NCBI RefSeq assembly: GCF_000218685.1
Contig: NW_006763290.1
Location: forward strand, 3,188,908-3,252,907
Reading direction: 5' to 3'
Origin: Serpula lacrymans var. lacrymans S7.9
Taxonomy: Eukaryota > Basidiomycota > Agaricomycetes > Boletales > Serpulaceae
DNA length: 64,000 nt
Of the stretch, positions 55,358 through 64,000 are shown piece after piece. Each line of letters starts with the position of its first letter. Positions within the stretch are counted from its first letter, which is position 1. A program made the position numbers and the translations under genes. The notes under the pieces are model-generated. The model was not told the origin of the DNA. It ran no database searches and was given only the letters and a program-made list of their open reading frames with translations.

Positions 55358-56503
55358 TTAATCAAATACGTCTTTGTATTGATAAAGGTGTTTTGGCACT
55401 ATCTTTTCAAATCTGCCTTCTTTTGGATCTTTGCCCGCAGCTTTGGCTAGTCTTTGTGCCATTGTGCCTTGGGCCCTAATGTGATAGTATTGATCGTTGA
55501 TAGTGGCACCTTCAAAATTATGGAGATTTATCTGTATCAATCTTTCCTCCATTTCAAGTTCTCCAAAGAGTGTTTCAGGATCCTCCTCTGGATCAGAGAT
55601 TCGGATTTTGGGTTTGCACTCTTCAGGACATCTTTCAAAGGTTAACTTCGACTCCTTCCAGTTTATTGTTGGGTTATGTTTGTTTAACCCCTCATGTCCT
55701 AAAAACATCTTTCCATTACCAAGATTGGTCATGGCAAGATGAATTCTTTCGATGTGATTATCAATTTCCATGAGCAGTATCACAAATTCATTGATGGCTC
55801 CATTTTTATTAAGAGTACCATCTGCATTATAAACTGGGATTGGTCTAGGTATCTTTCTTGTTTCATATTTTTGGTCTTTCACAAATTGAGAGTCGATGCA
55901 ACTCCCCGTGCATCCACTATCTAATAGTGCTTCAACCGTTTTTGTTTTTAGAGTATCTAGCGTAGTGAGCCTACATGTTACGTTCATTTGATTGCCTTGG
56001 GTACCCCTAATGTACTTTTTAGGGGAGGCAATTTCTATGATTGCTTGTATAGCTTCTACTTTTGGTAACTGGTTGATTTCTTTTATCGTTTCCCGGGTTA
56101 CTTCTCTAGTTCTCTTTTTATGTGTCCAGGCACTTAGAATCCCAATGGATCTTTCTTTACTTTGGTCTCTAAGCCTATCTACTACCCATTCTGGGGTCCA
56201 GACTTCTTTTCTTTCTAGGTTTTGTTTTGGAGGGGTTCCTGACCTCCCTTCTACAGTCTCTGCTGCATTTTTCTCCATAGAGCTCGCCGCATCGGGTGTA
56301 GGGATCTTAGCATCCACTGTCAGTGCTGCACTTTCTAGCGATTTGCCCGCCGTCAAAACTGCGGATGTCTCGTCACTATGCGCCGCTTCTGCTGCGGTTG
56401 TGCTTTTCCTTTTTGCATCTCTTTCGTTTCTTATTTCTTTCTTTGTCTGTGGATTTTTTGTATTTTTATTGTCAATGCTATCTGGTAATTTACATGTTTC
56501 CAC
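55358..56503 (-). pseudogene. F2 Pol N-terminal extension and protease
   Basis: 381 codons: a charged, Ala/Thr-rich linker followed by an aspartic protease with LLDSGCTGSCID near 55925-55890 and IPVYNADGTLNKNGAINEF, matching the A1 arrangement. The frame is -1 to gag and is reached from the heptamer at 56578-56584, but a TGA lies between (about 56525, in AAT-TGA-TTT). No ATG start; it ends at TAA near 55355. Confidence 0.82.
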
Positions 56504-56536
56504 AGACAGAGGGAGAAATCAATTCGAAATGTCTTT

Positions 56537-56584
56537 TTGGGGCGCAGCCGGTTGATGCAGTACCGCTGGCCTCTTTAAAAACCC
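56537..56584 (-). promoter_or_regulatory. -1 ribosomal frameshift signal of gypsy F2
   Basis: In the gag frame the end reads GCG-GGT-TTT-TAA, giving G-GGT-TTT (56584-56578) in canonical phase, directly before the stop. A 9-nt spacer leads to a predicted stem: CAGC (56568-56565) with GCTG (56548-56545) and GG (56564-56563) with CC (56551-56550), one bulged G, 11-base loop. The -1 frame is the protease frame. Confidence 0.68.
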
Positions 56585-57686
56585 GCTAGGAGTTTTTCTC
56601 TCTCTTCCTTTGTCATCTTTTCTAAGAATTCTCGGACATTGAATTGAGGCTTCTTATTCTGTGCGTCTTTGCACTCGAAGCTCCTATGTCCTTTCTCTCC
56701 GCACTGGTAACATCGTCCCTCAGTACGGAATTTTGCTTTATCCACCTCCATCTTTTCTCCACTACCTGTATAAGTGTAGCCAGTTCCATCTCTCTTCCTC
56801 TCTGTCTTTTGTTCCGAATTCTTTTCATTTGGATCCTTTCTTCTCTTTCCCATGTTCTCTCCAGATGTAGTCTATCCAGATGAGTTCTCGTTTCCATTCC
56901 TGGTAATCTCTAGGAATATGACCTCCGTAGATTACCCGGTCTATCAAGGGCTTATTCATATTTTGTCTCAATAATGAGACCAGGAACTCTTTGTTCATCC
57001 TATTGTTATATCCTGCCCACCTCTTCTTTTCTTCAAACTTTTCAAAGAAGGCTTGAGCAGTTTCATTGCCCTGTCTTAGGGTCAATATTTTTTTTTGCAG
57101 TTTCTTTTTCAAAACTGTCTTTAAATCTTTCTTCCATTTTGTCGGCAAAGAATGGCCAACTTCCGTATGTATTTGTGATGTCAAGCCCCAATTGTTGGGC
57201 ATCGACTCTGTTCTCTAGCTAATCAGTTCGAAAGGCTGTGGCTTCTCCTTCTTTCATAAAAGATAGCACAATGCTTATCTTTTTTCTGTCGTCTTTAAAA
57301 TAGGCGGTGTCATCTTCAAAATGTAAAAGTAAGGACTCTCTGAAAGCCCGGTACTTTTTCTTATCTCCTGAGAAGTTTTCTGGCTTCTCTAGAGCCGTCC
57401 TAGTTCTTTCTACCCTTTCTGGGGGTGGTGTTATCTTTGTCTTTTTCAGCCTCCTCTCTAAGACGCTTACTTCTTCTAGTGCCTTGTCGAGTTGGGACTG
57501 ATATAGAAGGCGGGTTTCTCTGATTGCCTTCTTGACTTCTTGTTTTATGTATGCCTCTAAGGAGACTTCTTTGGGCGGGGGAGTGTCTATTCTGGGTAAT
57601 GAGTCCATCATTTCCCGAGTAAATGTGTTGTCTGTGCTGCTGGATTGCTCAGGCTGATCTCGGTATTCTAAATTGGACATTTTCAA
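56575..57686 (-). pseudogene. F2 Gag
   Basis: 57686-57219 gives the N-terminus with a coiled-coil part (LYQSQLDKALEEVSVLERRL) and the capsid start (FSGDKKKYRAFRESLLLHF). TAG at 57219 interrupts; the same frame then reads LGLDITNTYGSWPFFADKM and is lost at an A-run near 57095. The next frame has AQAFFEKFEEKKRWAGYNN to 56825, and a further change gives the zinc-knuckle part CYQCGEKGHRSFEC (56730-56690) and stop at 56575-56577. Gag is disabled by a stop and two frameshifts. Confidence 0.83.
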
Positions 57687-58014
57687 ATTGGAGTTGTTGT
57701 GGTGGGGGAGTTTCTTGTTTTATCACAGGGGAAAGGCTTCTGATTGGTGTGATAACAGGGAGTGGGAATTGTCCTTTGAAAATGTAATCTCTGGTGTAAA
57801 TGTTTTGTTTGCCGATCCAGATATAAAAGTCTCTACTGAGCATAGGAGTTCACCAGTGATAAGCTGGATCAATACACCGCTTCTAAGATCTCTAGTAGTC
57901 TATCTGTTTCTCTTTTGAGTCAAAGTGATCCTCTTCTGTTCACCACTGACTATGTACGTATTGTGCTATTTTTGTATTTTTTACAAATTTTATGTAAAAG
58001 GCTATAGTAGAAAA

Positions 58015-58161
58015 ACTAGGTCCGAATAGTTGTCTAGTTTTAACTGGCTTCTTAGGCTCTCGGTTCTTCTCCCGACTGGCGGACGCAAATGCGCGGCCTA
58101 GTCAGAGGAAAGAGAAATTTGAAACTATGTAAAAATGAGAAAATTCCAGTGGTTCCACACC
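58015..58161 (-). promoter_or_regulatory. Structured 5' leader RNA of gypsy F2
   Basis: Shares with A1 GGTGTGGAACCACTG, CCTCTGACTAGGCCG, a hairpin (58083-58094) whose stem is CGC/GCG where A1 has GGC/GCC, CCGCCAGTC.GGAGAAG, and a terminal hairpin with stem ACTAG/CTAGT (58015-58019 and 58034-58038) around the loop ACAACTATTCGGAC. Confidence 0.6.
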
Positions 58162-58342
58162 AAAGGAATTATGAGGATATAATGGTATTTTAAAGGGGAA
58201 TGGTTTGGAAGGAGTCTTGGGAGGTTGCTGGTGAGACATTGGCTGGGAAGAATGATAGGATGGTGTCTGGTTGAGTTGGGATATGAGCCAATGGAATGGT
58301 AGGTTGTATATGTGGTTGGTAGAATGTTTTGAGTAGTGCAAA

Positions 58343-58356
58343 GATGATGATGATGG

Positions 58357-58386
<30 letters not shown>
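58343..58386. repeat. GAT/ATG microsatellite
   Basis: About 14 units of GATGAT-type repeat at the junction between the F2 leader and Helitron helicase sequence. Confidence 0.85.
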
Positions 58387-58387
<1 letters not shown>

Positions 58388-58401
58388 AGCTGCTGTTACG
58401 T

Positions 58402-59729
58402 TCATAGACAGTACTCGTTACAGTTGTCGTCCAGCAATGTATGATCCAATGCTTCAATTCTATGATGGTGTTGTATTGGTGCTTCATCCCAGACAATAAC
58501 TCTGGTATGTCTCAATACCTCATGGAGGTCAGAATTTTTTGGAATCCTGCATGTGGATGTTTCATGTACAGGAATAGGGATTCCAAATTGTGAACAAGCT
58601 GTGCAGCCACCCTCCAAGAGCAGGGATGCAATCCCAGAGGATGCTACACATAGAGCAAGATTATGATTATCCCTTGCTCAAACGGCAGCTGTAATTGTAT
58701 TACAGAGAAATGTTTTGCCCCCACCTCCAGCACTGTGGATAAATAAAGTTGTTCCCTGATTATGGTGGATTAACTGTGTAATAGTATCAAAAGCATTCCG
58801 CTGCTCTTGAATAAGCCTCTCTACATTATCTTCAACCTCCAAAGTAAGATCAAATTTGTCATAATTTTGCTGCTTGTGGAGAAGATAGTTTGCAATGATA
58901 GGCTCCCATTGTTGCTGAGGAAAAGGCATTGGTGGGAAGTTTGATAGATGCTTGTTGGATTGAGTAAGTATGGGTTCCAGCAAGAATAGCACATAATTAT
59001 AAAGTTGGTCTTCTGAAGGTTGGGCAATCCCTTTTTGAAGAAAGCAATGGTGTAAATCATCACAAATCTTATACAGGCTCATTTGGGAGACATTGTAGTA
59101 AGATAACTGCAAAAAGAGCACAAAGTTCAGGGCCTGTCTGCATATCTCCTGCTTCTACTGAATACTGATCCCATTCACCATTGTCTTCTAACAGGCCATG
59201 TGTAGCACATGCAGCTTTGTAAGTTGGATGTAAAACCCCATCAAATGTGCACAAATCTTCCCAACTCTCTTCTCCAGGGACCACAGTGAACAGTGTATGG
59301 AGGTAGAAGCGCTCCCATTGGCTTGGATGGACAAACATTATTCTCCCTATAGCAAATTATTGTTTTCTTGAAGTCCATTTTTTGGCACCTTGGTTCCAGA
59401 CAAAGTATGGAGGATAATCCTGATAAGGTATGTGACAACCTTCAGGGTGATCTTTATTAGCAGTGAACCATTCTGTGAGTTGAGTCTTTGATGTACGGTT
59501 GTTATTGATAATATTCTCTGCATCATCATGGGCATTGAAGAATACAGTTTGCTGATCCACTAAGTGAACAGGAAGGCGCAATACCATTGGTTTTTCTTCA
59601 TGCATTGGGAACTCCAAGAAATGCTAGCATGCTTTCACCTGACCAATATAGCGACCATCAATGTATGTGTTCCTTAATCTCATCTCTTGGCTGCCTTGCA
59701 TCTTCATGCACAATTCCTACATCTGCACC
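58402..59729 (-). pseudogene. Helitron copy 2, helicase N-terminal part
   Basis: 59617-59357 and 59338-59069 carry the linker between Rep and helicase (WNQGAKKWTSRKQ, GRIMFVHPSQWERFYLH). 59121-58678 then gives NDICDDLHHCFLQKG-like sequence and the P-loop HSAGGGGKTFLCNT (58730-58690), and 58617-58435 gives CRIPKNSDLHEVLRHT and VIVWDEAPIQHHH (Walker B). Stops near 59350, 59062 and 58680. The frame ends at DHTLLD, where copy 1 continues for another 125 residues that are absent here. Confidence 0.82.
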
Positions 59730-59734
59730 TTGTC

Positions 59735-60004
59735 TGTTAAATCCCTACAACTTTTGCCGAACTAACGGAGGTGTAAGTCTCAAATCAGACAAGTAGTGTC
59801 AAGTATCAATATAAAGAAGTAATCAACAACTGAGGAAATGTATGTACATGGGTGTTGGTATATATACATTTTCTGAAGGTCAGCCATGAGGCGCTGACTG
59901 ATGTTGTGCATCATAGTCTAGGCTTTGTCACGTGATTGTTATGTGATCAGATATAATTAAATAATGAATCAAAAGAAAATAAAGGTTTGACTCGGATCGT
60001 GACG
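59735..60004 (-). repeat. Solo LTR of gypsy F2 with 5-bp TSD
   Basis: 270 bp flanked by TTGTC at 59730-59734 and 60005-60009. Minus strand ends CGTCACGATCC and GTAGGGATTTAACA. It matches the F2 3' LTR at 51986-52340 and lies just after the Helitron Rep tyrosine motif. Confidence 0.88.
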
Positions 60005-60009
60005 TTGTC

Positions 60010-61100
60010 CTCCCACCACAATTGAAGCTCAATCATGGCCCTTGTCAATATATTTATGAATATATTTGACACCTTTAACAGATGCACAGATTTCAACTTT
60101 GATGTGACAGTCATATTTGGTAGAGAGATATGTATTGTAAGGGACAACATCACAATTATCAAAAACATGACCACTTGGAGCTGTATAAGTCCTCCCATTA
60201 TCAGGCCTTGCATATTCTGGATAACTATCATCACCAAATCTGGTTTCAGCACAAAAGTCTTTGCAATAGCGCTTTGAGCATGCTCTATTCTTCATGCACT
60301 GGGGTCCAGGGTGTTCAGGTCCACACGGACTGTGCATTATACACTTTGTGACCTTTGGTTATGTGACAGGATCAGGAATTTGAGCAGAGACAACAGAATC
60401 AACCTGGGTGGCATCACAGATTTTATATTAATCTTCCAAAGATATAAGAAGATGCATGTGTGGCAAACCCCGCTTTTGGTATTCCATAGTGTAAACAGAT
60501 CCCAAAGTCAAGTCTTTCCAAAGATCCCATCTTTAACTTTCTTCAGCAGTGCCCTTTGTTTCTAATAGAAGATACGTGCAACAATGTCAGGACAGTCTGC
60601 AGTAGTCTGTTTTCTTGTAGGCATATTGGGGTCATCATCTACTTCACCGGCATTGTTATATTCCAGCAAAGCCTCTTAAATTTGAAGCCAGTTGGTGTTT
60701 TCTGTTATTGTAAGGAAAATATTGGGTTTACAGCAGTGATAAGATATAGCCATGGAGTCCTGGAAGAGCTAGTACATGTGCCACGTACTACAAGAATGAG
60801 AAGATGGTAGGACAATATTTTGACCCAGTTGACCTAAATCTATTTCCCCATCATTTTGATCCATAGCATCTTTAACACCTTGGTAAAGATCTGCCTTTAT
60901 GTCTTTTTGATGATGATGGACCCACTTCAATTCACTTTTTTCTGTGGATGCCCATGCATCAATGCAATACACCTGAAGTAGCTTTCCACCATAGAAGAGA
61001 TTAGATTGATCGGTTCTCCAGGGATGGAGACAGTATGCATAATAACACCACTGGGAGACATATTTGCTGCATATATTTCCATCAGCATTTTGAATGGACC
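60010..61100 (-). pseudogene. Helitron copy 2 Rep (HUH endonuclease) part
   Basis: 61100-60769 carries CIDAWASTEKSELKWVHHHQ with KADLYQGVKDAM and LPSSH, the start of the Helitron-like N domain. After stops the conserved RGLPHMHLLI, the HUH motif, lies near 60470-60440, then HSPCGPEHPGPQC with CSKRYCKDF, and KYIHKYIDKGHDRA near 60055-60020 with the tyrosine motif of the nicking reaction. Several stops and a frame change near 60650 break the frame. The solo LTR follows. Confidence 0.83.
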
Positions 61101-61107
61101 GTATTGT

Positions 61108-61884
61108 CATATGCTTGAGTTACATTGTCAAATGGGACACATATCACATAACTCCCTAAAACATCTCATAAATTCTAGCTCAGCCGAAGGCATAAACCTT
61201 AACACATCCAAAAAAGCAGTTTTCTGTGAACCATGCATACATGCTAAGGCTACCCGAACACCATTTCCTAAAATCAGTCAAACCCGAGCTAAAACCTATG
61301 GTGAAAGAATTCACTCAGATGTTTGGGGCCCAGCTGCAGTTCAAGATATCAAAGGAAAATGTTACATGTTAACGTTTACTGATGATTACACCAGAAAAAC
61401 CCACCTTTGCTTGCTAGTGACAAAGGACGAGGTTATCTCCATGTACAAGAAATTTGAAGCCTGGCTGAACATTCAAAAGAACCAAGCTAAGATTAGAATC
61501 TTGAGATCTGATCAAGGCGGCAAATACACCAGCACAGATTTTGTAGAACATCTGCAAAAACAAGGGACAGTCAGAGAGTTAATAATCCATGACTTACCTG
61601 AGCAGAATGATGTATCCAAACGATTAAACTGCACACTTGTTGAATCAGCCTGAGCAATGCTACTAGACGCGAGTCTACCTAACAATTTATGGGGAAAAGC
61701 ATTCAGGCACACAGTATGGATCAAAAATAGGGCACCTACAAAGGCCATAGCTGGCAAAACGCCCTATGAGATGGTCCATGGATCAAAGCCAGACCTTCAA
61801 GGCATCCACAAATTTGGATGTACTGCCTACGTGAAGGTTATTGGCACGGGAAAGCTCAAAGTGCATGCAAGAGCTGGGAAATAG
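61108..61884 (+). pseudogene. Copia 2 integrase
   Basis: Begins inside the pre-integrase zinc region (LHCQMGHISHNSLKHLI, CEPCIHAKATRTPF), then the core: D in HSDVWGPAAV, D in LRSDQGGKYTS and E in LPEQNDVSKRLN. A TGA at 61651-61653 interrupts after LVESA; the frame reopens with LLDASLPNNLWGKAFRHTVWIKN. All three catalytic residues remain. Gag, protease and the 5' LTR are missing, cut at the Helitron junction. Confidence 0.85.
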
Positions 61885-62500
61885 GCCGGATTTGATAGTG
61901 AGTCCGAAGCTCACAGGATCTATTGGCCAGAGTGATGTACCATTTTGGTAGAACGTGACATTGCATTCAACCTGGACAAGCGACTTGCCCCTGCTAGCCA
62001 CCTTGACAATTATTTAATCTTTGACGATCGATCTGATGAGCCTGAGGCTATAACGGACCCATTAGCCACGCACGAGAACAATGTGTTCGAAGACTTACCG
62101 ATCCCACTTGATCACGTCTATCAACGCCGCCTCAAACCTCATCCAATTGATCCACCTGCTATCCACTCTATCAGCTCGTCATCCACCCCAATCCCATCAT
62201 TGACGAAGCTTCAAATCACCATCAAATCCCTCCAAACCCTCAAAATGACCTTTTAAAGGCCTTTGACCCCGCAATTGAGCCTCACAAACATCCCAAACGT
62301 GCAGAACCGAAGCCACAGGGCTTCTACAGGGCTCTGCACAAAAGACAAAGTGTCACATCAGCCCCACTGATCCCACCAGATGAGTCAGGCAACAAAAGCA
62401 GCGACAACAGTGCTTACACAAGCACCTGCCTCCTAGCTGCAGATCCGAACGCACAACTCAACAGCAACACACCAACAATGGCCAAAGCGCTATGAGGACC
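61885..62500 (+). pseudogene. Copia 2 integrase-RT linker
   Basis: Low-similarity linker of the copia polyprotein, with RDIAFNLDKRLAP near 61960 (the usual block after integrase) and a Pro/Ser-rich stretch. Stops at about 61882, 61935 and 62254. Confidence 0.6.
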
Positions 62501-63305
62501 ACATAGAGACAAGTGGTTAGAGGCTATCAATGAAGAATTAAGGCAAATAGAGAATTTGCGCACCTGGAATCTCGTCAAAGCGCCACAAAATGCCAACATC
62601 ATAAGATGTCACTATGTTCCTCAAATAAAATGCGGTCCTGAGGGCAAGATCCTAAAATTCAAGGTTCGGTTAGTTGCAAATGGCAACAGTCAGCAATATG
62701 GTGTTGACTACAACGAGACTTACTTAGCAGTATTACATTTGACAACAATCTGACTTGTTCTTGCCCATGTAGCCGCCCAGAACTGGGAACTCCATCAAAT
62801 AGACATCAAAAGTGCCTATCTAAATGTATGCAAGTTGAATAAAGGACTATACGGACTAAAACAAGCTGGCAAACAGTGGTATGCAAAACTATCCACAACC
62901 TTCGCTAATCTTGGCTTCACCAAGTCACAACATGACCACGCCTTATCCATACACCATAATAAACAAGACAGCATCGTTGTGGCTGTCTCTGTCGACAAAA
63001 TGTTGATTGCTGGTAGCACCATCTCATCCGTTGAAGTTTTCAAAAAAGAAATGAAGGGAGGATACAAGATAACAGATCTAGGAGAAGTAAAATGGCTATT
63101 GGGTATTGACATACAACGAGACAGAGAGTCATGCACCATCTCTCTTGGCCAACAAGCCTTCATCAACTCTATACTTGCTCGTTTTAACCTATCTGAGTCC
63201 AAACCAATATCAACACCCATGGAGCCAGGTATGCTGCTGAATAAGGGACAATCACCTACCAATACAAATGACAGTCGAGAGATGACAACCATACCTTACA
63301 GATAG
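62500..63305 (+). pseudogene. Copia 2 reverse transcriptase
   Basis: Starts near KWLEAINEELRQIENLRTW (62510), with KFKVRLVANGNSQQYGVDYNE (62655) to a stop at 62751-62753, IDIKSAYLNV near 62800, and then 62835-63305 with KGLYGLKQAGKQWYAKL and DLGEVKWLLGIDIQ. The active site reads VSVDKM in place of YVDD-M, so a catalytic aspartate is replaced by lysine. Part of the palm between 62826 and 62835 is deleted. Inactive. Confidence 0.85.
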
Positions 63306-63956
63306 GCGATTGGTTTACTTATATACCCATCTCAGTGTACTCATCCCAACATTTCCTTTGCAATTTCAAGCCTCTCTCGTTTTCTTGAAAATCCTGGACA
63401 AGCTCACTAGTCAGCCGCAAAACAAGTATCCAAGTATCTCAAAACAACAAGAGACCTACACTTAGTAATAGGCTCAACCAGCAAGGACCTTGTTGGATAC
63501 ACTGATGCAGATTTCACCTCTCACCTCCATAGACACTCCATCTCTGGCTACGTTTTCAGAGTCAATGGAGGCGCGGTATCATGGAACTCGAAAATGCAAC
63601 CACTGGTTGCACTGTCCACTACTGAGGCCAAGTACATATCCATCTCACACGCAACCAAAGAAGCCATGTGGCTGCAAAACATATGGGCCGAAATCACAGC
63701 CGCATCAAAACCATCAAAAATAACTTTATATAATGACAACAAAAGTGCCATTAAACTCTCAGAGAACAATGTCTACCATGCATGAACCAAACACATAGAC
63801 ACACACTTCCACTTTGTACGAGAAGCCATTGAACACAACAAGATCAACCTACTATATTGTCCTACAAATGACATGCCAGCTGATTGTCTCACTAAACCTC
63901 TCTCTCGTTTGAAACTAGAATATTTTGTCAAGCTCATGGGGCTGATTCTCATTTGA
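63306..63956 (+). pseudogene. Copia 2 RNase H
   Basis: Contains GYTDADFTSHLHRHSISGYV (63495), LSTTEAKYISISHATKEAMW (63615), LYNDNKSAIKLSENNVYH (63735), a TGA at 63784-63786, then TKHIDTHFHFVREAI and the end TKPLSRLKLEYFVKLMGL to TGA at 63954-63956. This is the normal C-terminus of copia Pol. Confidence 0.85.
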
Positions 63957-63963
63957 GGGGGTG

Positions 63964-64000
63964 TGTTAGTATTATACATTCACATCTCTTATATCAGACT
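63964..64000 (+). repeat. Start of the copia 2 3' LTR, cut by the window end
   Basis: TGTTAGTATTATAC follows the polypurine tract TTGAGGGGGTG, eight bases after the pol stop. Confidence 0.75.

Larger units (their letters stand above)
51986..58380 (-). mobile_element. Ty3/gypsy chromovirus F2, decayed, inserted in the Helitron
   Basis: Minus strand: leader, gag 57686-56575, pol 56584-52380, 3' LTR. The 5' LTR is absent and the leader runs into a GAT microsatellite and then Helitron helicase. Several stops and frameshifts. Confidence 0.88.
50944..61100 (-). mobile_element. Helitron copy 2, split by a gypsy element and a solo LTR
   Basis: Minus-strand rolling-circle transposon: Rep/HUH part 61100-60010, helicase 59729-58435, then gypsy F2 (58400-51986), helicase end 51985-51317 and 3' end at CTAA (50944-50947). 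The 3' tip has a TGGC/GCCA hairpin about 15 bases before CTAA, but the next base is A and not the usual T. The 5' end is lost where copia 2 begins near 61105. About 375 bp of helicase coding sequence present in copy 1 is missing at the F2 junction. Confidence 0.8.

Noticed and set aside
58102..58496. Poly-His protein on the minus strand
   Set aside because: Encoded by the GAT/ATG microsatellite at the F2-Helitron junction; not a gene.
1..64000. CRISPR array
   Set aside because: No regularly spaced identical repeats with unique spacers; the genome is eukaryotic.

Overview
This window looks like a transposon-dense, gene-poor stretch of a filamentous basidiomycete (Agaricomycete) nuclear genome. 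The grounds are fossils of the fungal KDZ transposase, two DUF6589 fossils, chromodomain Ty3/gypsy elements, copia, Helitron and PIF/Harbinger elements, and one host gene with typical 55-63 bp basidiomycete introns. Only that gene, an RNF10/Mag2-type RING E3 ligase at 43885-46025 (-), looks like a normal single-copy gene. Nearly everything else is a nested TE mosaic.

Layout. 1-8031: a solo LTR (family B, 1056-1705, with 5-bp TSD), then a nearly intact chromodomain gypsy element A1 (1742-7990, LTRs 390 bp with about 4 differences) whose only coding lesion that I can see is one TAA in pol. 8032-12440: unrecognised AT-rich DNA with a degenerate tandem repeat (about 9040-9672). 12440-15642: fragments of gypsy family F2, family B (LTR plus gag N-terminus) and family A (LTR plus leader), all on the minus strand. 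15655-18250: KDZ transposase fossil. 20545-21112: decayed 18S rDNA 5' fragment. 21372-23408: a 320-bp element with TSD, LTR fragments and family B LTR plus gag. 23812-25697: Helitron helicase fragment. 25698-33198: LTR fragments and decayed gypsy A2 (-). 33202-36858: copia 1 (-). 37277-42640: LTR B fragments, a DUF6589 fossil and a Harbinger fossil. 42700-43690: second DUF6589 fossil. 43885-46025: RNF10 gene. 46244-50895: a 4.65-kb PIF/Harbinger-like element with 27-bp TIRs and two convergent genes. 50944-61100: Helitron (-) split by gypsy F2 (51986-58380) and by a solo LTR (59735-60004). 61108-64000: copia 2 (+), cut by the window end.

Biology. The two gypsy families A and F2 share two RNA-level features that can be read directly: a correctly phased -1 frameshift heptamer at the gag end followed by a predicted stem-loop, and a structured 5' leader with covarying hairpins. 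The decay pattern (four CGN-to-TGA nonsense changes in A2, CpG-poor 18S fossil) suggests RIP-like or methylation-driven C-to-T mutation. The Harbinger-like element lies in a small repeat that has a related uninterrupted copy at about 23650-23740, giving a paralogous empty site. All family names rest on motifs I recognise by eye; no database search was run.
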